A stretch of DNA of 64,000 nt from Staphylotrichum longicolle (lineage: Eukaryota; Ascomycota; Sordariomycetes; Sordariales; Chaetomiaceae): NCBI GenBank assembly GCA_019096155.1, contig JAHCVI010000006.1, positions 1,302,001-1,366,000 on the forward strand, given 5' to 3'. Shown in pieces: positions 10,493 to 19,076 of the stretch. The stretch's first letter is position 1, and the number at the start of each line of letters is the position of its first letter. The translations under genes were made by a program, and so were the position numbers. The notes below the pieces were generated by a model, which saw only the letters and a program-made list of their open reading frames with translations, was not told where the DNA came from and did no database searches.

Positions 10493-11738
10493 TTAAATGT
10501 CCCCAAGCTGTGTTACGGCGGCAAGCAAGGCGAGAATGACTGGATTGAGGTCACATCAGAAGTCAGCCTGAGCCTTGACAGGCGGTGCAGTTAACAACAC
10601 TGAGGTTGAGACGTACCTTGAGACGCGCCAATAATGAACGACGATATCGTCCAAGCTGTCTGCACCACGGCCACTCGATCACCCTCCTGAGAATACTGGA
10701 ACCAGAATCCGATGGCGAGACTGAGTAGGATGGGGGTGAAACCGTAGATGGCGATCTTGGTGATGGACCACTTGATGACAAGCGAAAGTGCCAAGCACGG
10801 TGTATTGTTGGCTCGAGGGTCTTCAGCTGCGTTGGTTTCGTTCTCCGGCGGAGGGTCCGGCATTGTGTTCGTATTGGACGTGGTTTTATTGTCCGCCCTG
10901 AGACCGCTGTTCAAGTGTCGAGCCGTCACAAAGTCGCCCCTGTTGAGCTGCTGCTGGACCCAAGCCAACCAGCGGCCTGCCTGGTCCCATCTCGAACGGT
11001 TGTAGTCGTGCCACAGCTCGCGGAGAACGGCTCTGGCCTTGTCGTCCAGCTCCATCACTTCATGGTACTCGTGTCCTGGGTAGCAGCGATACAGCGCAAA
11101 GCCTTGCACGCTCTTCAGGGACAGGGCCCTCTTCCACCACGGTCTTAAAGCTCGCACCGCCTGTCTGATCTTTTCAAACAACCATCAAATGTCATCAAAA
11201 TCTCCCTCTCTCTCCGTCTTGCTCATCACGCAAGATGTGCAAGCTGATAGCGGCGCACTCGGAGACTGGACACGGTCTCCTCCGCAGGCCGTACACATTA
11301 ACTTCATGCACTTTCGGTCGTCGCGCCAGTTCCAAAATGCCGAACGATCTCTCTACTTCCTTTCGCGTATTCTGCTCTTTGTACTGCCCGCGCCACTCAT
11401 GCGGCGCGAGGTACTGGCGGGCGCACGCCGAAACCTCGGGAAGCCGATTTTCCCTGTCTTCCACCGGGTCCGCTGGTGGCTCCAACGCGGCGGCGCCGTG
11501 ATGGGGACTGGCAGCGATAGTAAGTCGTCGTGGAGCAAAGGCGCAGAGTCGAGTCCGGCGGAGGAACCCCGCGGATTTGAAGCCTGAGGGTCGCCGTCTT
11601 GTCCTTCCATGTCGGTTAGAGCATTGGTAGCTGGTGATAATCCAAGAATTTCGGTCATGAACGGCAACCGCAGTTGATTGCGAAGGGCGTTGCTGAGAAG
11701 CGTACGGTAACGTTTGGGTGCTTGCTCGAGAAGTTGAA
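10493..11738 (-). pseudogene. Zinc-ribbon, two-TM fungal protein with two in-frame stops (5' end unresolved)
   Basis: One minus frame reads from an acceptor at 11739-11740 (branch GCTGAC, CAACCAG) to a donor at 10616 (GTACGT). A 77-nt intron then leads to a last exon 10539-10493 that completes a second hydrophobic segment (ASQVILALLAAVTQLGDI). The frame contains only two stops: TAG at 11355-11353 and TGA at 11187-11185. Around them the coding sequence continues plausibly, with FWNWRDDRKCMKLMCTACGG and a CTSC pair (zinc ribbon) between the stops and WLFEKIRQAVRALRPWW after the second. Further on are ALYRCYPGHEYHEVMEL, DFVTARHLNSG and transmembrane segments around SLVIKWSITKIAIYG and AWTISSFIIGAS. 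The first exon or exons upstream of 11738 could not be fixed. The family has no name known to me. It is probably inactive, like the neighbouring HET gene. Confidence 0.65.
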
Positions 11739-12409
11739 CTGGTTGGGGTCAGCAGGGGCGTTGGTTTCCTGATTGGCCAAAGGTGGTGGAGTTGAAGAGC
11801 AATGAGCAGCCCGCGTCAGCCCCTTCTTGGCTTGCCTGGGTGATGCGGGTGCCTGTTTCACCCCTCGATCCCTCAGAGTCGGTACTTTGCCAAAACAGGT
11901 TAACTACAGGGGGCGCAGCCACTTGACGTCGCCTCACAGCCCAGTTCTCACCCACCTTTGCTCCGCACGATCCTTTCCCTGCGGCTGCAGGTTCCGTTTT
12001 CTTTGGTTACCTGATTTATCGTTGCTGTCATAACTTAACAGGCGAGCAGTTTCAGTGAGGGGTTTATGTCCTTAAAATAACAGCAAAATAGAGACACCGT
12101 GGTTGAAGGAGCCATGGAAGATTCATCATTCAGCAGGGAAACTGGCCGGGCTGAAGAGGCTATGGTCTCCACTTCCCACACCATCGATACAATACACAGT
12201 GTCTTAGTTCCTGTTTAGCAGCATGATGCTGCGAGTAAAACCTTTCACGGGTTATCGAAGTGTTGTAGCCGACATTGCTCCAAGCAATGTAACATCATGT
12301 GGTACAGAGTTGCCCTTGCATGATTTCGCCAGTGTTGATGAGAGAGATATGACGGATACTGTATCAACACCATGCATGTTCATGACACCCCGCTGAGTGT
12401 GCTCGGTTC
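11739..12409. other. Intergenic; may hold first exon of the preceding minus gene
   Basis: The missing 5' exon of the zinc-ribbon/TM gene should lie here; an ATG at 12031 (minus) is one candidate but is not convincing. No other gene was seen. Confidence 0.35.
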
Positions 12410-13531
12410 CTACGTCCAGAGGTGATCTTCACTCGCCAACATGTAGTTCATGACCCCGACCGCAAAGTCACCGTGTTTCCTCATCACGTCCCCCATCCTG
12501 TCTCTCTGTTCCTTGTCCTTGATGGCACAACCGACCAAGCGGCAGACGATCTCGCGCATGGCAATGTCAGTGGGCGGCAGGTTGGTATACAGCTCGTCGA
12601 CCACATCGGGAAAGCACTCAGCGTGCTTCCAGCTCAGCTCTGCTGCGCGGTAAAAGCGGTCCCTGGCGAGAAGCTTGAGGGCTGGGACGTCGAACTTGTC
12701 GGCCATGACATAGAGCCTCAAAGGCAGAAAGAGCTCCAGCTCGCTATGCACTTCTCGATAAAACTGCTTGGTTCCTTCTTCAAGGCCGAGCTCGTCGGTC
12801 AACTGGGCCAATCTCCGGCCGCAACTGGGGCCCTCATCATACTCGCCGCCGAAATCATTGTATTCTTCCAAGGGCTCATCGGGATCTTCGGGTTGCTCAT
12901 CAGACTGCTCCGTCTCCCAGTCGCCTTCTTCAGTATGGCTCTCGCCGTCGGTGCCTTCGGTCATGGTGACTGTTGGCTTCAGAGTTGATGCGTGGTCTTC
13001 TTCGTCAGATGGGCCGGCAACATTTACGCCAGGAATCGTGTTCAGTTCCTCCTCGATTTCCTCGGGTGTAAGCCTGCAGACATCGGCTGGCCCAGCCCAG
13101 GCTGAGGTGCCTTCGTGTTTGTACGTGCCGGTGTAGAGAAATTGCAGGAAGCACTCAAGGACATCAGGATCATCCTCCGGCAAGTCAACAGTGTTGGTTG
13201 CAGACTCCTGGTGAGTGATCAGCATCTGGTTCCGATGCTCATGTCTGTCAAGGCGGCCCGGGGAATCACTTACTGCAAAACCGCCAGTCAAAGCCCTGTC
13301 AAAGAAGGGGGACTGCGGGCAGACAATGGCACGGTGGGCCTTGAACTCGCGACCACCGCAGCGGATGGTCATGTCAGAGAACCTTTCGGACCCCAGAAGA
13401 GAGGAAAGGGCAGAGTAAATCGACGGGGTCCGAGGATCGTCTATCGCATGGTATTCGTCGTCACGGTAATCCGCGCCTACAGAAGACGCGCGCGAGCCTT
13501 CCGCTTCGTCTGAGGGCATTTTCGCAACCAT
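12410..13531 (-). CDS. BTB/POZ domain protein
   Basis: Exons 13531-13274 and 13207-12410 encode 351 residues. A 66-nt in-frame intron (GTAAGT...CACCAG, 13273-13208) interrupts the BTB fold; its removal joins FFDRALTGGFA to ESATNTVDLPEDDP. The BTB core is SERFSDMTIRCGGREFKAHR, then VICPQSP-type packing residues and ECFLQFLYTGTY (about residues 40-120). An acidic linker of about 80 residues follows, then a helical region with LPLRLYVMADKFDVPALKLLA, the usual post-BTB segment in fungal proteins. Such proteins can be Cul3 substrate adaptors or simple dimerisation proteins. Nothing here decides the partner. The start MVAKMPSDE was chosen because the upstream in-frame sequence lacks coding character. 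Confidence 0.88.
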   Translation of the reverse strand: MVAKMPSDEAEGSRASSVGADYRDDEYHAIDDPRTPSIYSALSSLLGSERFSDMTIRCGGREFKAHRAIVCPQSPFFDRALTGGFAVSDSPGRLDRHEHRNQMLITHQESATNTVDLPEDDPDVLECFLQFLYTGTYKHEGTSAWAGPADVCRLTPEEIEEELNTIPGVNVAGPSDEEDHASTLKPTVTMTEGTDGESHTEEGDWETEQSDEQPEDPDEPLEEYNDFGGEYDEGPSCGRRLAQLTDELGLEEGTKQFYREVHSELELFLPLRLYVMADKFDVPALKLLARDRFYRAAELSWKHAECFPDVVDELYTNLPPTDIAMREIVCRLVGCAIKDKEQRDRMGDVMRKHGDFAVGVMNYMLASEDHLWT

Positions 13532-14332
13532 ACTTGGTGGCAAGCAGAGTCGAAATACTGGTTCGGCCAAGTTGGGGTTTTTCGGCCCAAAATGCTCACT
13601 GCTTCTTTCCGTCAGAGGTGCGGGCTGAGCTTGGTCTGCGGCCAACTTGACCCCGCTTTGCCGCCATCCCAACAAACATGCATGTGTGGTGCTTGTTTCA
13701 TGGTTCACGCTTCCTTGTTGTGGCGCTCTTGGCACACTCAAAGCAGTTAACATGCGAGCAAGCATGAGTCGACAGGCCAAAACGGAGAATCAACTTGTCT
13801 AAGCCCAGGTACTGCCTCTCCTCTCCGTTCAACAGTTTGACTTCGAGATCACGCAACCTCAGAGGATGAAATTCGCGGAGAAGAAACTAGGTATTCAAGT
13901 CAGGACACCGTCAAAATGTAGCTCGAAAACGTTCTCAGAGTTTGAGACATGGATCGGCATCAAGTTGAGAAATATCGCTTTATAGTTTGGGAAGAAGCAT
14001 ACAAAGCAGCTGTGGCTTCGTCAAAACCGACCACTTGGTTCACTCTTCACATTTGGGACAGTCGCGAAAAACATCTGATTGGTTACCACAGTTACATTTG
14101 GCTTTTGGGGTACCTAGAAATGGTGAACCTGTCCCTCTACATCGTCGTGCTGCGCTCTTTCTCGGGCAATATCAAGTTGTAATAACATAGACGTGACATA
14201 ATCGTTAGCGAACAGTGTTCGGTCATCAAAGCTTGTGAATAGGGACTTCCCATTTTCTATGGCCCCCTGGAAGTTGAGCAGCCCAGTCCCTCGTTTCTGC
14301 CATTTTTTGCTCCAGATCTTGCAACTTCCTCG
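13532..14332. other. Intergenic
   Basis: No convincing gene. A 77-codon plus-strand frame (13949-14182) has no recognisable feature. Confidence 0.4.
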
Positions 14333-15604
14333 TCAGACGTTCACTTCCACCTTTAGATCCGTCACATACAACGAGGAGAGCGGTTTTCCAGGGACCACGC
14401 GTTTGGCTTCGGCCTGAGTAGCTTCATACGCCTTCTGGTAGATGGCCGTCGCCTTTTCGGCGTATTGAACACGCGCTTGGATCCGCGGCCTGGTTGAGGG
14501 ATCGGCGCCTTCCAACTCTTGCTTCAGATCATTGAGTTTCTGTTGTTGCGCCTCAAATTCCTCCCGGTCTTCCTCCAATTCCTTCATTGGCGGGCCCTCG
14601 GCGTCTTCCAGCCATGTACCCCAAGCCTCCCATTCTTCGTCTCTCCTCAAGCTCTTTTTTAACCATCTGGTAGTTTGCTCCGCAATCCAGATTTCACAAA
14701 GCGCAACCCACGCCTCGCCGACATTCTTGGCTGCAGCCAGCTTCTCCAGTCTCTGTGGTGCAGCATAGCCCTCGTCCCGCTCGCGCTGCGATACGCTACA
14801 CTTGAGACGTCCAACCTCTCGGAACAACACCTCCGACGGCGTGGAACGTGCTTGGTCCGGGAAAAAGGCATCTCCGTCGAAGTTCTCCCCCGACCCCCCA
14901 TGCCTGCGGCATAGAGGCCTTGCAACCTCTTCCCACCACTCGACACCACCATTCCGACCGTCCCCCGGAATCTCTGCCAGCTCGTGATACCAGCGGACAA
15001 TATCTCGTAACACCCTACCAGCAGGCCGAGCTTTCATTTCATCCCAGTATATTTCTTGCTCGTTTTCCGCTTCTTTGCCTGCATCCTCATGCCTACCCTC
15101 AGACTCACTCTCACACCCACTCTCGCCTCCACTCTCGCCTCCCTCTCCTCCCTCACCTCTCTCATCTCCTTCACCTCCTTCACCTCCTTCACCTCCTTCA
15201 CCTCCTTCACCTCCTTCACCTCCTTCACCTCCATCACCTCCTTCACCTCCCTCACCTTCCTCCTTCTTCTCAGCGTACCACCCTGCTTTCCTCCTCCATT
15301 CCTCGATATCAGCAACCTCAACGAGCGGCAAATCGGTCCGCCCATCAACCGGGGCGTAATACCTGACCTCCTCACCCCGCGCCTCACTCCACTCCCCAAA
15401 CACGGTCCCGTTCGCGTTCCCCGGGCCCGGGGCCGGCCCTTTGTGAATATTATGAGAACCTTTTTGACATTAATGCAGGGGTCGTACCCGAAAGAGATCA
15501 GTGTGCTCGTTCTTTCTGTAGCATGTCGGCAGGTTGTTTTGATGAAGACGCCGGATCGGATGGATGGGCCGCACCCCACAGTCGAGCTCCTGCGTCTGTG
15601 ACAT
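14333..15604 (-). CDS. Hypothetical acidic low-complexity protein (5' splice unresolved)
   Basis: The main exon runs from about 15420 to the stop at 14333. It has an N-terminal segment (FGEWSEARGEEVRYYAPVDG, then LPLVEVADIEEWRRK), a Gly-Glu low-complexity block of about 50 residues encoded by a 9-nt repeat, a Trp-rich middle (IVRWYHELAEIPG) and a charged C-terminal coiled-coil-like region (LEEDREEFEAQQQKLNDLKQ). No true ATG begins this exon. A plausible first exon is 15604-15488 (MSQTQELDCGV... to EHTDLFR, with a GTACGA donor), but no acceptor joins it without dropping a few residues, so the first junction is uncertain. The family is unknown to me; composition suggests a nuclear or cytosolic accessory protein. 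Confidence 0.55.
15140..15258 (+). repeat. CACCTCCTT 9-nt repeat tract
   Basis: About nine near-perfect units of a 9-nt repeat, read on the minus strand as Gly-Glu-Gly codons of the surrounding gene. The tract is a coding minisatellite and is likely to be length-polymorphic. Confidence 0.85.
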
Positions 15605-16015
15605 GTCGTCCAAGTCAAGAATCGTGGGATTCGAGAGAAGCCGGGTAGGGGAGCGGCCTCTTCACTTGTTGGTGATGGGCGTCGACGAAAAGAGACATCC
15701 AGGTAGACGAGAGGAAACGAGCAACAGCAAGGACCTGTATAAGGCATGGCATGGCACTGAGGATTCAACATTTCAACAAGAGTAAAGCTTCAAACCCCAC
15801 TCCCTAGACAAAGGCATCACAGGGGTCGCAGGCTAATACGTTCGCATAAGTCACAAAGTTGCCCCCCCCCTCTCCCAAGACCATGCCGTGCCGGCACGCT
15901 GCCCACCACTTGTGCCCGGCCCCCAGAGGCGGCTCGGGGACCACAAACTACTGAATACACACATAAGTCATCAACAAAAAAACCACGGCCAGGTTCAACC
16001 AGTTCTTCTTCCCCT

Positions 16016-16360
16016 TTACCAGGTACATGTCACTTCGTTCCATTGCTCGAAGGCGTCCCCGTTGGTCACTCCATACGAAAAGGTCCGCCTCAGACAGCGT
16101 TTTGGCTGATTAGCATAAAAGAAGTGACCACGCCCGTTGCCGTAGTCCCAGCAGATGGACTGCATACCCGGCGGACCAGGATAAGCACGGCACCCTTCGT
16201 TCGCGTTGAACGAGCCGTAGTTCCCAAAGGCGTCGATCCATACGTTCCAGCTGCTGCAATCACCGAAGGGGCCGCATTTCGTACCGACAAGCGTATAATC
16301 GGCCAGGGCCGTGTACGTGCCGAGGGCAGCGACGAGGATGGTGGAGAGGCTGGTCTTCAT
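16016..16360 (-). CDS. Small secreted six-cysteine protein, copy 1
   Basis: This single-exon gene encodes 114 residues. A signal peptide (MKTSLSTILVAALGTYTALA) ends before DYTLVG. The mature part has six cysteines (TKC, GDC, EGC, SIC, KRC, VTC contexts) and conserved blocks WIDAFGNYGSFNA, PGPPGMQSICWD, GHFFYANQPKRC and EQWNEVTCTW. An ATG 18 nt upstream is possible, but the signal peptide starts at 16360, as in the paralogue at 17945-18283. The family is unnamed to me; small secreted cysteine-rich proteins of fungi include effectors and antimicrobial proteins. A TATA-like element lies about 180 nt upstream. Confidence 0.88.
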   Translation of the reverse strand: MKTSLSTILVAALGTYTALADYTLVGTKCGPFGDCSSWNVWIDAFGNYGSFNANEGCRAYPGPPGMQSICWDYGNGRGHFFYANQPKRCLRRTFSYGVTNGDAFEQWNEVTCTW

Positions 16361-16530
16361 GGTACCAACTATTGACATTGGAAACGGAACGGAATAGGGG
16401 GTTGGGGAAGTGGTTTGAACCTACTGTGCTGGGATGGGAGATTTCTCACAGGCTGTTTTCCAATTCTGGCGAAGATAGCTCGGAGCGGGAGGAGAATACA
16501 AGAGTGATCAAGGACAGAGAACCATGGTCG

Positions 16531-16546
16531 TATTTTTATGTATACA
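16531..16546 (-). promoter_or_regulatory. TATA-like element, secreted protein copy 1
   Basis: On the minus strand it reads GTATACATAAAAATA. It sits about 180 nt before the ATG, the same relative place as the TATATAA of the paralogue. Confidence 0.5.
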
Positions 16547-16552
16547 TATCCC

Positions 16553-16618
16553 CTCCCGCTTCCGGCCGCGGGGACCTTTGAGAAACTTGAGTTGAGCTGA
16601 GGTCGCCGAACATCCGTC
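16553..16618 (-). promoter_or_regulatory. Duplicated upstream block, copy 1
   Basis: The plus-strand sequence includes GGGGACCTTTGAGAAACTTG followed by GAGCTGAGGTCGCCGAA. A close copy lies at 18539-18605, at the same distance from the paralogous gene. The conservation outside the coding region supports either recent duplication or shared promoter elements. Confidence 0.7.
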
Positions 16619-17944
16619 TTGGATGTGTGGCTGCAAGTACCTTGCCAACTAATGCCGCATCCCGCCCACCCTTGGGTATCTTGATCAATAGTCTTATGCA
16701 GCCCTTTGCTGAAGCCCAATGGTTTACTCATGGTCCGACCATCACCAGCAACGCGGGATACTTGGTCATCACGCAGCCACACCACGCACCCTTGTATTAT
16801 ACAACCTGCTTGTGGACAGTATTTTAGCTTTGAAGCACAAGCATGACAACTTGCCGCATTGGGTTCATATCGGGCTAACGTACAACCCCAAACTCTCCGC
16901 CATGATGCCATCACCAACGTCGTCCATGTGGATGTCCTCCATGTTGATGTCGGCCAGATCTGATGCCCATCCCGCATCCATGGTCCTCGCTATGGTGTTC
17001 TTTCAAAGCTCTTTCCTATGCATGGTTCCGCATTCGAAGCAATAGTTCCATCACCCCCACGGGCTTACGTGAGGTCGGCGGACAGCACAGATGCCATGCA
17101 GGCTTGGCCGCTTGGCAGGTTTACACCGATTTCTGCCAAGAGCCCATCTCCTTGCATGCTTGATACTGTGAAAGCCCACATCACGACGAGGGGAAACATG
17201 AATCGAGCGCTCATCATGTCCTTTGTTCCTCATATAGCAAGGATGTATCCTCCTAACACAGGAGAGGAAAAGAGCCCAAGAGGTTCAAGAAAGTTTCAAA
17301 TATCAGAAGTCCCGCCTGTCGCTGTTTAGCGCTGAGAAGTTCCTCGTCCCAACTCCCGAAGAAATGTGACCACCATGTTGGTGTGGCTTGTGACACCAAG
17401 GCGTATTGCATAATGCACGGTGCTTCAGGCACCCATTCGGATGGACTTGGGCTAGTCGTTGTGTGATCCATGGCGTCTGTGTCGTTCTGGGATTGCGACT
17501 GGACCCCTGGCATCACCCGCGCTCTTCTTCGAGCAAAGGCAGAAAGATGGCAGCGTCGCGCAGAAACAAGACAAGGGGGGCGAGAAGTGCTGTGATGGGA
17601 TACAAACCGAGGCGCATCAGATTCGGTCAGATACGTACGACTCCGACGTTGGCAGCTCGACTTGAGCGCCGGCAAGGTCGTCCCACAAGTGGATTTCTGG
17701 TCACACGTCAGGTCACAAGAAGCTCTACGGAGTACATCTTCAACGTCTTGGGAAGTTTCAATAGGCAACAAAGACTCCTTGGAGACGTCCCAAAAGAGTG
17801 GCCCCGAAGATGCCACAGACAGGAGGCTAAAGCTGTGCAAGAATCAGAGCACTCGGTTACATCGATCAAGCAGCGAGGAGACACCTCGAACAGACAGTGG
17901 AGCAAGAAAACACCGCCAACTTGAACCACTCCTTCCGCCACCCC

Positions 17945-18283
17945 TTACCAGGTACATGCCACTTCGTTCCACTGCGCGAGGGCATCCTGACCGTTAAACC
18001 CTTTTGAAAAGGCCTCTCTCATACAGCGTTTGGGTTGGTTGGCATAGTAGAAATGACCGCGTTTATTTCCCCAGTCCCAACAAATAGACTGCATACCAGG
18101 TGGGCCGGGATTGTTACGGCAACCTTCGTCCGCATTGAAAGAGCCGTAGTTCCCAAAGGCATCAACCCAAGCGTTGTAGCTGTGGCACGAGAGGGCGCAT
18201 TTGGTCATGACAACGGCATAGTCAGCCAGGGCGGGATGCGTGCCCAGGGCGGCGACGAAAACGGTGGATAAGCTGAACTTCAT
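17945..18283 (-). CDS. Small secreted six-cysteine protein, copy 2
   Basis: This paralogue of the gene at 16016-16360 has 112 residues and one exon. The signal peptide MKFSLSTVFVAALGTHPALA is followed by DYAVVMTKC. The six cysteines and the blocks WVDAFGNYGSFNADEGC, NPGPPGMQSICWD and GHFYYANQPKRC are shared. The two proteins differ most between the first and second cysteines, where copy 2 is shorter. Upstream DNA is duplicated too. Both genes point the same way and are about 1.6 kb apart, consistent with tandem segmental duplication. Confidence 0.88.
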   Translation of the reverse strand: MKFSLSTVFVAALGTHPALADYAVVMTKCALSCHSYNAWVDAFGNYGSFNADEGCRNNPGPPGMQSICWDWGNKRGHFYYANQPKRCMREAFSKGFNGQDALAQWNEVACTW

Positions 18284-18480
18284 GGTGCCGACTAGAGGTC
18301 AATATTAGAAACGGAACGGAAAGAGGGGTTGGGATAGAGGTCCGAGACATACTGATATCTGAGCTGGGAGAAGTCAACGTACTTTGTGACAAGAACAACC
18401 TGTGATTTCAGGTCTGGGGTTAAGTGAAATGATGAAGAGGAGTGATGGGGGGACCAATAATTAGAGGTCCATGCTTGTGC

Positions 18481-18487
18481 TTATATA
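18481..18487 (-). promoter_or_regulatory. TATA box, secreted protein copy 2
   Basis: TATATAA on the minus strand, about 200 nt upstream of the ATG at 18283. Confidence 0.55.
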
Positions 18488-18538
18488 TCGACATACCTTC
18501 CGTATCCCGTCCAGTATCTCGAGATAGGGACTTGTCCC

Positions 18539-18605
18539 ACTCCCTTCCGTTCTCGGCCACGGGGACCTTTGGAACTTGAGAGAAGCTGAGGTCGCCGAAT
18601 ATCGA
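18539..18605 (-). promoter_or_regulatory. Duplicated upstream block, copy 2
   Basis: The plus strand carries GGGGACCTTTGGAACTTGAG followed by AAGCTGAGGTCGCCGAA, matching 16553-16618 upstream of copy 1. Confidence 0.7.
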
Positions 18606-19076
18606 CATGTACCACACTGCCCTTTGCATGGGCCGGTTGGCAGTTAATTGGTTGTTGGTCAAGTGCATCGGGCATAGCTGCAGGTTCGACAACCCCCACA
18701 CAAACAACCACCCTTGGTAGCGTCAGGTATGTACATAAGCAGCCACCGCCAGCCTCTTGTCGACCTTCGGCTTCTCTCGGCACCCCTCGCAGCGCCCGGT
18801 GCCGGGTGTTCCGAACATCGAAGCGCGGCTCATGCCTTTGAGCAGATTGTGCCTGTTGCGACGTCTGGACCCTTTATTTCGGCCTCTTGTCCATGTGCCT
18901 TCCCTCACTGTGATTAGTGTCACGCTCCCAGCCGTCGTCAAGTCTTGTCTGCGACCAACCGCCCAGTATTGTTTGAACACCCAGATATGGTGACCCTTCC
19001 CTACCAAGTTCAGAGGCTAGAAGAGTAAATCATATACTTGACTTGTAATTCAACAACTTTCTGCTTGATAACCACT
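18606..19076. other. Intergenic
   Basis: Upstream DNA of the second secreted protein gene and 3' flank of the GH2 gene. No gene was seen. Confidence 0.4.

Larger units (their letters stand above)
16361..17944. other. Intergenic between the paralogues; possible gene fragment
   Basis: On the minus strand, about 17046-16860, one frame reads CFECGTMHRKEL, then TGA, then NTIARTMDAGWASDLADIN and MEDIHMDD, which looks like a decayed coding fragment. Otherwise no gene was recognised. Confidence 0.3.

Noticed and set aside
15170..15250. CRISPR-like direct repeats
   Set aside because: Contiguous 9-nt minisatellite without spacers in a eukaryotic coding region.
15075..15359. Pro/Ser repeat frame on the plus strand (SPPSPPSPP)
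   Set aside because: Complement of the Gly-Glu minisatellite in the minus-strand gene.
17253..17840. 195-codon minus-strand frame between the secreted protein paralogues
   Set aside because: No motif, no signal peptide, Ser/Arg-biased composition; not enough to call a gene.
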